Below are positions 10,137-18,840 of a stretch of DNA of 64,000 nt, piece after piece (positions within the stretch are counted from its first letter, which is position 1; every line of letters starts with the position of its first letter). The notes beneath the pieces were generated by a model. The model worked only from the letters and a program-made list of their open reading frames with translations. It did no database searches and had not been told where the DNA came from. This DNA comes from Enterobacter sp. (GTDB lineage: Bacteria; Pseudomonadota; Gammaproteobacteria; Enterobacterales; Enterobacteriaceae). The position numbers and the translations under genes are program-made. The DNA is taken from the NCBI GenBank assembly GCA_022649305.1, contig JALCNW010000013.1:1-64000 (forward strand), given 5' to 3'.

Positions 10137-11168
10137 CTAGTTAATTCTAAGAACATTATTAATGTGTGTTTCAAGGAGATTTTCCGTGTATGCAAAATGA
10201 CATTTATTTTTAAAAACCGCCCTTGCATTTTTCGACATTTCCTCAACCAAAGCAGGATTGTTATTTAATAATTCCAACGCATGCGTCCATTCAGCCAAGG
10301 AGTTATTCTTAATACAGATCCCTATATTTTCCTTTTCAATGTCAATATACCAATAAGGATTATATGTAGCAATAACAGGCAGACCTAGAGCAATGGCCTC
10401 AATCAAAGATGAAAGTCCGACGCAATAATTTATTTTATCTAATTTAAGAGGGATAATCATACATTTCGAAGAGCTGACTTTATCTAATAGCTCTTTATAC
10501 TCCCAACGCCCTTTATTTATTAACACCTCACCTTTTGAGTTTGGGAAACTGTCAGGTAAGGAAGAATCGCTAGTGTAAATATCAAGAACAACTTCCGAAT
10601 TTTTTAATGACGAAAAGACAGATAGTAAATCTCTGTTCTCACGACCTGTAGATATTATATTCTCGTTATGACTTTGCTTTAAAAAAGGTTGATAAAAATC
10701 AGCCTCCCCCCCCCAAGGAATAAAATGGCAACGTCGACTATCCAAACTCCTTTCTTTCAAAATAGTGTTTCTAGTTTTATCTGAAAGAAAAAATATAGAA
10801 TCGATCTTACGAATATAGATTTTCAAAAATGGCATAAGTGCAGAGTGAATCACTTTTTTTATTTTAGAATTTGGAGGGGTGTAAATATCCAAATGCATCC
10901 ATCCTACAAATCTTGTTTTGAATCCAAACATTTTTGCCAGAATGTAAAAAATCATTGTTTTACGTTTTAAAAATGGCATGAAAAATAAATCAGGCTTGAA
11001 TTTTAAAAAAGAAAATATGTCTTTTAAAATATTACCCTGTCCAACTTTTATCTCAAAACCCATTTTTTGCAGTTTTGATACCCCATAGACAAACTGAGCA
11101 GGCATTTCTCCTTGAGAATATCTGCGGTAGGCCGCCCCATTGTCATTTACAAAAACAAAGGCTTTCAT
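10137..11168 (-). CDS. Putative O-antigen glycosyltransferase (GT-B, GT4-like), with G9 tract
   Basis: This 343-residue protein looks like a GT-B glycosyltransferase acting on the cytoplasmic face of the inner membrane. The C-terminal half has the donor-site pattern GLSSLIEAIALGLPVIATY (about 260-278) and a typical C-terminal helix, with no membrane segment. The N-terminal half is not one I recognise. It lies between wbaP and rfbB, so it may add rhamnose, but donor and linkage cannot be read from sequence. The gene is strongly AT-rich except for a run of nine G on the coding strand (10706-10714), which encodes the WGGE near residues 152-155. Gain or loss of one base there would truncate the protein. 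Confidence 0.8.
   Translation of the reverse strand: MKAFVFVNDNGAAYRRYSQGEMPAQFVYGVSKLQKMGFEIKVGQGNILKDIFSFLKFKPDLFFMPFLKRKTMIFYILAKMFGFKTRFVGWMHLDIYTPPNSKIKKVIHSALMPFLKIYIRKIDSIFFLSDKTRNTILKERSLDSRRCHFIPWGGEADFYQPFLKQSHNENIISTGRENRDLLSVFSSLKNSEVVLDIYTSDSSLPDSFPNSKGEVLINKGRWEYKELLDKVSSSKCMIIPLKLDKINYCVGLSSLIEAIALGLPVIATYNPYWYIDIEKENIGICIKNNSLAEWTHALELLNNNPALVEEMSKNARAVFKNKCHFAYTENLLETHINNVLRIN
10706..10714 (-). repeat. G9 homopolymer inside a glycosyltransferase gene
   Basis: Nine consecutive C on the plus strand are nine G on the coding strand, inside an AT-rich gene. This is the longest G/C homopolymer I noticed in the window. Tracts of this type are classic sites of slipped-strand mispairing. 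As given, the reading frame is open (ON). Confidence 0.95.
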
Positions 11169-11205
11169 TGCAACCCCATGCTATATTGATAAATATTTTC
11201 AATCA

Positions 11206-12642
11206 TCAGTAGGCACCTTTTCTTAAAAATACAACGCTTACTGTTTTGAACAAAATAACAATGTCATTCCACAATGACCAGTTCTTAACGTACCATGAGT
11301 CGAAATATACGCGGGTAGTATAGTCAACATCATTACGCCCACTCACCTGCCACAGACCAGTCATTCCAGGCTTGACCATAAGATAATATTCAACATCATC
11401 AGCATAACGTTCCAGCTCCTCACTTATCACTGGACGTGGACCAACCAGACTCATCTCACCCTTGAGCACGTTAAATAATTGCGGTAACTCATCCAGGCTT
11501 GTCTTTCGGATGAATCGGCCGATGGAAGTGATTCGCGGATCATTCTTCAGTTTGAAATCTTTTTCCCATTCAACACGAGCATCGGGGTCATTCTCAAGCA
11601 AATTAGCGAGAATTTCTTTAGAATTAATATCCATTGAACGGAATTTATAGCAGTCAAACCGTTCACCCCGGCGCCCTATTCGACTGTGAGCATAAATTGC
11701 CGGGCCTCCATCACGAGAAACTTTATACCAAAGATATACAAATAATGGTGATGAAATTAGGAGAATGCCTAAGGAACAAATTATATCAAAGGATCTTTTG
11801 ATAAATCGTGACGTTGCTTTAGCCAAATTATTATGAACCTGCAGCAATAACACCTCATGGCTAAAAATAAATGACATACTTGTGCCGTATAGTGGAAATC
11901 CTCTCAAAGAAGGAATAATAATCACATTTCGACATTTATGTTTTGCTAAAAATCGTAGCCAACTCTCAAATTTATCTTTCTCATCAAAATCACAAGCAAC
12001 AACGAATTGGGTAGAAAAAGAATTGTAACGGGTGAGAAACGTTTGTTCGTCCTTAATGATAGGACGATCTTCTAACGTCTCAACAGTTGCATCAAAATCG
12101 CAGAAAGCATCAATTTTAAAGCCTGAAACCTCTTGGCTTTGTAAAGCAAAATAAGCCTCTCTGGCATTAGGTCCAGCGCCTAATATGACGGTACGTTTCT
12201 TCCAGTAACCAAGTTTATCAAGTAATAACTTTGTCAGTTCTCTTGATACAGGCACAATAATGATGGCATAGAGCCAACAATAAGCCCAAATATATCGGGA
12301 GAAATGCCATTTAGAGAATGCAACCAAAGCAAGATCGAAAATTGAAAAAATGATGATAGTACGCAGTGTTTCTTTCAACTCGGACCAGAAAGGTTTTTTC
12401 TGTGCATAATGTCGCAAACGCACGCCGAACCAAAGTACACATAATGTGGTCAAAACAAAATGTGACAAAAGTCGGACATCCATTTGATGCATCGGCATGA
12501 AAGTATTGAGGTCGCCAATGAAGAACATTACAGTTAAAAAAGATAAACCTAAAGAAATATTAAGCCAGATAAAATCTGATAACATCAAGCTAGTACGACA
12601 CACAAATTCTTTTTTTTGATCTTGGAATACGCTATTTTTCAT
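11206..12642 (-). CDS. wbaP: Undecaprenyl-phosphate galactose-1-phosphotransferase WbaP
   Basis: WbaP starts the O-unit by moving galactose 1-phosphate from UDP-galactose to undecaprenyl phosphate at the inner membrane. The 478-residue protein has four N-terminal membrane segments (about 15-140), a soluble central domain (about 145-275) and a further membrane helix (near 285-305). The C-terminal PST catalytic domain carries YKFRSM, KNDPRIT, RKTSLDELPQLFNVLKGEMS and GPRP. The sequence resembles Salmonella WbaP closely along its whole length, in particular the end GLWQVSGRNDVDY, so Gal-1-P is a better guess than Glc-1-P. An A8 run (12610-12617) lies at codons 9-11. Confidence 0.92.
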   Translation of the reverse strand: MKNSVFQDQKKEFVCRTSLMLSDFIWLNISLGLSFLTVMFFIGDLNTFMPMHQMDVRLLSHFVLTTLCVLWFGVRLRHYAQKKPFWSELKETLRTIIIFSIFDLALVAFSKWHFSRYIWAYCWLYAIIIVPVSRELTKLLLDKLGYWKKRTVILGAGPNAREAYFALQSQEVSGFKIDAFCDFDATVETLEDRPIIKDEQTFLTRYNSFSTQFVVACDFDEKDKFESWLRFLAKHKCRNVIIIPSLRGFPLYGTSMSFIFSHEVLLLQVHNNLAKATSRFIKRSFDIICSLGILLISSPLFVYLWYKVSRDGGPAIYAHSRIGRRGERFDCYKFRSMDINSKEILANLLENDPDARVEWEKDFKLKNDPRITSIGRFIRKTSLDELPQLFNVLKGEMSLVGPRPVISEELERYADDVEYYLMVKPGMTGLWQVSGRNDVDYTTRVYFDSWYVKNWSLWNDIVILFKTVSVVFLRKGAY

Positions 12643-12685
12643 ACTTTATTCCCTGGCATAAACTTTGTGATTTATGCCGTGGTCA

Positions 12686-13867
12686 TTATGTTCTTGGATG
12701 AGTATATTTTTTTTGGAGTTTTTCAATTTGAGTGTTTATCAATGACTCAGAAAATTGCATCCAGGCGTTTTCAACAAAACTACTCATTTCATTCCGAAAA
12801 CGTTGCTCGGAAAAAGTGAGTGCATGTTCCCTACAATCGTGTGAATTAATATCACTATGATGTTTTTCAAAATCATTGACTGCATCACAAATCGCATCTG
12901 CTGTTTGTTCGAAGAAAAACAGCCCTGTTGGCTTCTCACTTCCAAGAGGTATAACTGTTTCAAGGCACCCCCCCTTACCATAAGTGATTACAGGTGTACC
13001 ACTCGCCTGTGCTTCTACCGGCGAAATCCCAAAGTCTTCTTCAGCAGCAAACACGTAGGCCTTGGCACGCTTCATATAATCAACAAGAGCAGCATCATCC
13101 TGATAACCTAGCAGGGTAATATTATCTGTTGCCAGCTGCTTAATTTTTTCCATCTCGGATCCGTCGCCGATAACGACTAATTTTTTATCTGGCATTTTAG
13201 CAAAGGCGCTAACGATAAGATCAACGCGCTTATAGGGAACCATACGACAAGCAGCCAGATAAAAATCCTCTTTATTCTCGCTGAACTCAAACTTATCGGT
13301 ATTTACAGGAGGGTAAATAACATTAGCCTGCCTACCATAAACCTTATTAATCCGTCGTACAATAAATTGTGAATTTCCAATGAAATGATTAACACCTGCG
13401 GCAGTGCGGTAATCCCAAATACGAATTTTGTGTAGCAAATATTTAGCGAGCCATCCCTTAATCCCTTTATTCAATCCAGACTCACGTAAATATTGGTGTT
13501 GAAAATCCCATGCATAACGAATAGGAGAGTGAACATAGGAAATATGAATTTGATCGGGACCAGTTATCACGCCTTTTGAAACTGCATGGCTACTTGAGAT
13601 AACCACATCATAAGCTGACATATCTAGCTGTTCAATCGCCAAAGGCATTAATGGCAGATACGACTGGAATTTTTTTGCAGCAAAAGGAAGATGCTGTATG
13701 AAAGTAGTATTGATTTTCTTGTTATTCAAAAAATCTCGATCTTTTGGTTTTAAAAAATCACATACCGCAAATAAGTCCGCTTCGGGATAACAACGGAGAA
13801 TTTGTTCTACAACTTTCTCAGAACCTGCATAAGAACTAAACCACTCGTGAACAATTGCTACTTTCAT
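12686..13867 (-). CDS. Putative glycosyltransferase, GT4 family (WbaZ-like)
   Basis: This is a 393-residue GT-B glycosyltransferase. It starts MKVAIVHEWFSSYAGSE, with VVISSSHAVSKGV and the CRMVPYKR-VDLIVSAF pattern of GT4 in the middle. The EX7E donor motif is present (EEDFGISPVEA, near residue 280), followed by ASGTPVITYGKGG. I chose the ATG at 13867, where the family N-terminus begins; an in-frame ATG at 13879 would add four residues. Its start lies 32 bases inside the preceding gene, so the two are probably coupled. The resemblance to mannosyltransferases such as WbaZ fits the GDP-mannose genes upstream, but this is inference. Confidence 0.85.
   Translation of the reverse strand: MKVAIVHEWFSSYAGSEKVVEQILRCYPEADLFAVCDFLKPKDRDFLNNKKINTTFIQHLPFAAKKFQSYLPLMPLAIEQLDMSAYDVVISSSHAVSKGVITGPDQIHISYVHSPIRYAWDFQHQYLRESGLNKGIKGWLAKYLLHKIRIWDYRTAAGVNHFIGNSQFIVRRINKVYGRQANVIYPPVNTDKFEFSENKEDFYLAACRMVPYKRVDLIVSAFAKMPDKKLVVIGDGSEMEKIKQLATDNITLLGYQDDAALVDYMKRAKAYVFAAEEDFGISPVEAQASGTPVITYGKGGCLETVIPLGSEKPTGLFFFEQTADAICDAVNDFEKHHSDINSHDCREHALTFSEQRFRNEMSSFVENAWMQFSESLINTQIEKLQKKYTHPRT
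12968..12974 (-). repeat. G7 tract in glycosyltransferase gene
   Basis: Seven consecutive G on the coding strand encode the GKGG following the EX7E motif, near residues 297-300 of the 393-residue protein. The tract is shorter than the G9 at 10706 and so less prone to slip. Confidence 0.9.
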
Positions 13868-15044
13868 TACGCTTCTCATTGATTAATTCGAACATTTTTT
13901 CAGTACGTGACTGGTATGTATATTGTTTTGCCAGTTCAAGACATTTTTCAACAGAAATTCGTTGTCCAGAAGTTATATCTTCCAGTGCTGCGATGAATTC
14001 GGACGATGTGTTAGCAATTCGGACATATTCCTTGAAATCACATAACGAGGCTAAGTCGACACTTACCACTGCTTTTCCCGCTGCGAGATATTCAAAGAAT
14101 TTCATCGGGAACATAGAAGCAGTATATTCGTTAAGAGTATTGGGTAATAGCGTGGCCCCAAACCCCTTCAGATAGCCAGGCAAGTGCTGATAAGAACGTG
14201 GGCCAATTAGGTAAATATTCTTATGCCGCGTCAATTGCGTTGCATCAGTATTTGGATCACCTTCGCCTATGTCTCCTATCAGGACAATAGACCATTCTGG
14301 GTGAGCCTTAGCTATCTCTTCAAGCAGTGAAAAGTTGACTTTGTAACCGCTAATCGCTCCAATGAAACCAATTCGTGGTTCAGGTATAACTGTAAGATCA
14401 TCAGGTATGGGTAAACGATCGTCCAAAGCAGTTGAAAAGTGGTTATAGTCGGCAACATTAGAGAAATAATAGACTTCATCACTCCATTGTTTTCTCGATT
14501 TTAATAATGTTTGGGAAGTCACAAAAGTAATATCTGCGCGACGAACTAATTCTTCTTCTGCATCTTGAAGAATTTCGACTGGCATTCCTGGCTGAGCCTT
14601 AATCTCGTCAACACAATGATACACTACATAATCAAAATCAGCGGGCTCAAGGAATCGAGTAGTGAGTGGGTTATATGTCCAAAGGGTCTCATTCTCAAAT
14701 TTAAGACGCCAACACCAGAACTTAAGGGCACTACTCAAGATTAACTTATTAAGCTTACGGACGAATGCATAATTGTTAAACGGAATTGAAATTGGTGACC
14801 ATACCCAAATATTCTTTCTAACTTGCCTTGGTGCTTTGATGGCCTTCAAAATCCTTCGAAAGATACGCGAGAGATCTTTTTTGTTTACGCTTGGCCTGCG
14901 GAGGCCCAGCGATTCAATGTAAAGTACACGATGACCACGATTTGCTAACTCAACGGCAACATGCTGTTTGTTAGTCCAGAAGGGATTATCCCAGTCAGCT
15001 GTCGATAAAACGACTACATCTTTAATATTCGCGTTGTTTTTCAT
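13836..15044 (-). CDS. Putative glycosyltransferase (GT-B; TuaH-like)
   Basis: This 402-residue protein begins with VVVLSTADWDNPFWTNKQHVAVELA, an N-terminus I associate with TuaH-like and related GT-B transferases. Other visible marks are VYHCVDE (about 145), RADITFVTSQTLL, PEPRIGFIGAIS, and a C-terminal donor site MKFFEYLAAGKAVVS. There is no membrane segment. It lies 16 bases after the flippase gene and its 3' end overlaps the next glycosyltransferase by 32 bases. The donor sugar cannot be told from the sequence. Confidence 0.82.
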   Translation of the reverse strand: MKNNANIKDVVVLSTADWDNPFWTNKQHVAVELANRGHRVLYIESLGLRRPSVNKKDLSRIFRRILKAIKAPRQVRKNIWVWSPISIPFNNYAFVRKLNKLILSSALKFWCWRLKFENETLWTYNPLTTRFLEPADFDYVVYHCVDEIKAQPGMPVEILQDAEEELVRRADITFVTSQTLLKSRKQWSDEVYYFSNVADYNHFSTALDDRLPIPDDLTVIPEPRIGFIGAISGYKVNFSLLEEIAKAHPEWSIVLIGDIGEGDPNTDATQLTRHKNIYLIGPRSYQHLPGYLKGFGATLLPNTLNEYTASMFPMKFFEYLAAGKAVVSVDLASLCDFKEYVRIANTSSEFIAALEDITSGQRISVEKCLELAKQYTYQSRTEKMFELINEKRNESSNCSRVV

Positions 15045-15060
15045 AATAAGCTCAGGTTTT

Positions 15061-16548
15061 TCAGCCCTTTTTAATCAAAATCCCTTTAATACCGTTTCGA
15101 TACAATGGGAATAACATTGCCCAGATAAGAGTAAACATTAGGAATATAGAACCATTTACCAACAATCTAATAATAACGTTAGTTGATTCTGCTACGTATG
15201 TTCCTAAACAAATACTTAGGACGGTGTATATACCCAAGCCGGTAAAAACTTTCAGTATAGTTGGAAAAAGTACATCTGTTATTTTCAAATACCAAGCACT
15301 CAACACAAACATCATTAAACTGTATATTGAGTTACCTAAACCAAGCCCAAATGCACCCCATAATTTATATGTAGCAAGATTCACTACAGCATTACTTGAA
15401 AGAGCAACAATCATTACTATTAGAACTTGCTTATTATTAAGATGTGCACTTAAGGCTTTGATAAAAATGTATCCAATGACTTGTGCCCATAAACCTATGC
15501 ACATCCCTTGAATGATATCAGTTGTCACCTCCACAGAATGCTGATTGAAAGCGCCTCTCATGAATAAAAGAATGACAATATCTCGCGCATAATAGAATAT
15601 AAAAAAAGATATATTTATAACAAGTAAAGCTAACCATCTATAAATTTTCTTTATTTTTTCTCTAACAATCTCAGGTTTTTGTGATGACCATTCGGATAAG
15701 CCTGCAAATGCAATGGGCACAGACAGAATGAATACCACTGTATCCGTAATAAATCTTGCATAGTCTAATGCCGAAACAACATCAATACTTATAAATGAGG
15801 CCAGTGCTCTTTCTAGAGTAATATTACCTTGTAGCATCAATGGCAATATGAGTAATGGACGCAACGTAATCCAAAAGCTTCGCATCACAAGTTTCGTTTC
15901 ATGAATATCGAAACGATCTGGAAAGTTGAGAATATTACTCTTTCTCGCCCGTGTAATAGCCCAACAACTAAAAATAATGTAACTACCAGTAAATCCCCAT
16001 GCCAGCAATAAAAAATTGTTATAATAGTAGGCTGCAACAACACCTAGTAACATACCTATGTTTTGTATAGAAGCTCGCATGGATATGGGTTTATAATCAC
16101 CGTGCGCCATAGACAGGTAATTCACTAGTGCTGAACATAAATAAAATGGACAACATATTGCCATTATCTTCAGCAATTCAGAGGACATTCCCTTAGCATT
16201 ACCACTTATCCCCGGAGCCATAATTCCGACCCAATAATCGGAAAGGAAATAGAGAATAAAGAACAGGAATATTGATATTACCGAGAAAAATAAAAACATG
16301 CATACTTTAAACGTTGACGCCCGAAATTCATCCTCCGTGAGATATTTCTTATATAAAGGAATAAAAGCCGAATTGAGACTATCACTTGTCATAAAATTAA
16401 TTGGAACTAAGGTGCCTGTCTGTGCAATTCGATATGCACCATTAATATCACCTGTCCCAAAAAATTTTGCCATCAAAATTTCCCTGAGCAGCCCCAGGAT
16501 TTTCGACAACATATTACCGCCAAATAATTGACTAATGGCTTTTTTCAT
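15061..16548 (-). CDS. wzx: MurJ/MviN-type O-unit flippase (Wzx role)
   Basis: This 495-residue polytopic membrane protein of the MOP superfamily is the only flippase gene in the O-antigen cluster, so it probably moves the undecaprenyl-linked O-unit to the periplasm. It looks like the MurJ/MviN branch rather than the usual PST/Wzx branch: it starts with GGNMLSKILGLLREILMAKFFG and has SAFIPLYKK, VNYLSMAHGDYKP and LLFMRGAFN in family order, with about 13-14 hydrophobic segments. The gene is AT-rich. It overlaps the upstream glycosyltransferase by 4 bases. It is unlikely to be the cell's essential lipid II flippase, which is normally encoded elsewhere, but the sequence does not exclude overlap in function. 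Confidence 0.85.
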   Translation of the reverse strand: MKKAISQLFGGNMLSKILGLLREILMAKFFGTGDINGAYRIAQTGTLVPINFMTSDSLNSAFIPLYKKYLTEDEFRASTFKVCMFLFFSVISIFLFFILYFLSDYWVGIMAPGISGNAKGMSSELLKIMAICCPFYLCSALVNYLSMAHGDYKPISMRASIQNIGMLLGVVAAYYYNNFLLLAWGFTGSYIIFSCWAITRARKSNILNFPDRFDIHETKLVMRSFWITLRPLLILPLMLQGNITLERALASFISIDVVSALDYARFITDTVVFILSVPIAFAGLSEWSSQKPEIVREKIKKIYRWLALLVINISFFIFYYARDIVILLFMRGAFNQHSVEVTTDIIQGMCIGLWAQVIGYIFIKALSAHLNNKQVLIVMIVALSSNAVVNLATYKLWGAFGLGLGNSIYSLMMFVLSAWYLKITDVLFPTILKVFTGLGIYTVLSICLGTYVAESTNVIIRLLVNGSIFLMFTLIWAMLFPLYRNGIKGILIKKG

Positions 16549-17711
16549 TTAGATGTTCTTCGAAATAAAGAAATATACTCACCGACTGAATAACTTAGTG
16601 TATTTTTTACTGGAATATATGATTTTCTTTCCTTTAGAAGGACAGTATCTATATATCTATAAATCTCATTGATAGGAAAATGACTTGGATGACATTTAAA
16701 TATCTTCTCACCCGAGTTGAATGTCAAATGATCAGAGATAATTAATGGCAAACCGGCACTCATTGCTTCTAAAACATTTAAAGGTAATCCTTCAACCCTT
16801 TTAGTTAAAAATAAAAATATGTCGGCACACTGCATAATATTTGCTAATTCATATCGTGTTTTTGCCCCCATGAAGATTACATCCTCACCTAAGTTCCATG
16901 TATCAACTTTTTTTCTCAATTGTTGTTCATGAGGACCACTACCACAAATAAGTAGTTTAGAATTAGGTTTTAATTTTCTAATCTGTTTAAATAACTCTAT
17001 ATTGTTATCAACGCCTTTTTGTTCATGCAACCGTGAGGCCGATAAAAAAACTAAAGACTCAGGACTAATATTTAGCTTTTGGCGAAGAGTTTTTTTACTA
17101 GATGCATCATCTGAGAATAAATACTCATCTATACCATTTTCTATTTTTACTACTTTATTCTTGTCACATATCAATCTTGTGGGGAAACTTGTCAAATCTT
17201 CACTGACAGCGCTTCCAACAGCCACTATTTTGTCAAAATAACAATAGTGTTTTGCATCAGAATAAAAACCAAGCACATTTTTTATACTGGATAATAATTT
17301 TTTGAGTTGCCGAGTTTTCAACTTTGATACAAATTCGCCTACAGATGTACCATGTGCTTGCATAATAAATTTAGCATTCGGAAACTGGGGCTTAAGTTTC
17401 AACACACTGAATGCACCAGCACTTATGCTTATCACGGCCCGAACTTTTTCTTTATTGGCCCATTCTGCTGAAATGTTTTCAGTTTCTTTCCACCATCCCT
17501 TTGAGTATTCTGCTTTCGGTATATTCTTAATTTTAATGATCTGAGGGGTGTTTTCAGAAGTCGGGATAACTGTGTCGAAATCGGTAGTAATGACCTTAAC
17601 ATCAAAACCACTAATTTGTAATTGTTGGGCAAGATCCCATGCGACAACCTCCATTCCACCAAGGTGATGAAATGGGAGTGAACGCGAGAAAATTAATACT
17701 TCATCAACCAT
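16545..17711 (-). CDS. Putative glycosyltransferase, GT4 family
   Basis: This 388-residue GT-B protein has the N-terminal acceptor loop HHLGGMEVVAWDLAQQL (15-31) and IMQAHGTS near 125. The GT4 half has ASRLHEQKGVD (about 237), GSGPHEQQL, and the donor site KRVEGLPLNVLEAMSAGLPLIIS (about 313-335), with a complete EX7E. It is strongly AT-rich. It overlaps its neighbours by 8 bases upstream and 4 downstream, in a run of tightly coupled genes (wzy to wzx). Donor and linkage are unknown. Confidence 0.86.
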   Translation of the reverse strand: MVDEVLIFSRSLPFHHLGGMEVVAWDLAQQLQISGFDVKVITTDFDTVIPTSENTPQIIKIKNIPKAEYSKGWWKETENISAEWANKEKVRAVISISAGAFSVLKLKPQFPNAKFIMQAHGTSVGEFVSKLKTRQLKKLLSSIKNVLGFYSDAKHYCYFDKIVAVGSAVSEDLTSFPTRLICDKNKVVKIENGIDEYLFSDDASSKKTLRQKLNISPESLVFLSASRLHEQKGVDNNIELFKQIRKLKPNSKLLICGSGPHEQQLRKKVDTWNLGEDVIFMGAKTRYELANIMQCADIFLFLTKRVEGLPLNVLEAMSAGLPLIISDHLTFNSGEKIFKCHPSHFPINEIYRYIDTVLLKERKSYIPVKNTLSYSVGEYISLFRRTSK

Positions 17712-18840
17712 GAATCAGTTCCTGATATATTTTTTCTAATTTCAACGTCTGCTTCGATAAATTGAATTTCTCACTAATATATTCACGGGCGTTCTTGCCC
17801 ATTTCAAATCTTTTTTGTTCATTACTTAGCAAGTAAGAAATACGATCTGCTAAGGTTTTTTCATCACGTTCAGTAACTAAAAAACCTGTATGCTCATCAA
17901 TGATAGCTTCAGGGATTCCACCATGATGCGTCCCAATGACGGGTACACCACTCACGGCAGCCTCGAGTAGAACCATACCCAAACCTTCTGCATCACCGGT
18001 TTTAGCCGTAATGCTTGGTAACACCAACATGCTGGCTTTACGCATCCACGACATGACATCGCTATGCGAAAGAGCCCCTGTAAAGGTGACATTTTCTTCG
18101 AGACTCAGCGCAATGACCTGAGCTTTCAATTTTGCCAGCAGTGGCCCCTCCCCTATGACAATCAACTTTGTCTCAATGCCTTTTGCTTTGACATGTTTTA
18201 TCGCATTGATTAGAACAGTCGTCCCTTTTTTTTCAACCAATCTCGCAACATGCAAAATAATACCCTGATCGTCTTTTTGCTCACGAGGCTGGTATTTCTC
18301 TACATCGATACCGATGTAATGCTGAACAATCTTGTGTTCAGGGAAACCATGCTTAATTGCCTGTTGTGCAATGAAATCAGATACACAAATAAACTTGTCA
18401 CCCAAGTCTTTTACCCGTTGCTGGCGGAAAAGATAATTGATCCACGCAGGCGAACGCGACTTGAGCAAATCTTTATTACTTACCGTGACATCAAACCCAT
18501 GTAGCGTTGTCACCATGGGAATATTTTTCTTTTGTGCCAGCGCAAGTGCATAAAGGCCATCTATTGCAAAGTGTGCATGAATCAGATCCAAACAATGATT
18601 GCCTAGCACATTTTGATAAGGTATCGCCGAAGTTGTTAAAGCATTCACCATTTCGGCAACTGTGCCTTGTAAATCTCCGCGATGATTTAATACGTAAGCT
18701 ACAGCACCATCAGGTTTGTCCCCCAGAGCGCGTCTCCCAATATAACACTTATTATACTGTGTGATTGCTTCGGCCTGCTGTTTTATGAAGACTTCTGATC
18801 CTTTGAATAATTGATTACGGAATATACCCACCGTTTTCAT
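17704..18840 (-). CDS. Putative glycosyltransferase, GT4 family
   Basis: This 378-residue GT-B protein starts FRNQLFKGSEVFIKQQ. LIHAHFAIDGLYAL and TTLHGFDVTV form the N-terminal domain. HVARLVEKKGTTVLI, GEGPLLAKL and the donor motif DAEGLGMVLLEAAVSGVPVIGTHHGGIPEAI (about 288-317) form the C-terminal one. The overall pattern resembles WcaL/AmsK-type transferases, and WcaL of this same window shares the HFG/HGxD and EX7E layout. It overlaps wzy by 4 bases and the next glycosyltransferase by 8. Which sugar it adds is not known. Confidence 0.87.
   Translation of the reverse strand: MKTVGIFRNQLFKGSEVFIKQQAEAITQYNKCYIGRRALGDKPDGAVAYVLNHRGDLQGTVAEMVNALTTSAIPYQNVLGNHCLDLIHAHFAIDGLYALALAQKKNIPMVTTLHGFDVTVSNKDLLKSRSPAWINYLFRQQRVKDLGDKFICVSDFIAQQAIKHGFPEHKIVQHYIGIDVEKYQPREQKDDQGIILHVARLVEKKGTTVLINAIKHVKAKGIETKLIVIGEGPLLAKLKAQVIALSLEENVTFTGALSHSDVMSWMRKASMLVLPSITAKTGDAEGLGMVLLEAAVSGVPVIGTHHGGIPEAIIDEHTGFLVTERDEKTLADRISYLLSNEQKRFEMGKNAREYISEKFNLSKQTLKLEKIYQELIHG

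Noticed and set aside
10133-10137. Disrupted or frameshifted gene at the G9 tract
   Set aside because: The frame is continuous through the tract and both halves fit one GT-B protein, so the gene is intact as given.
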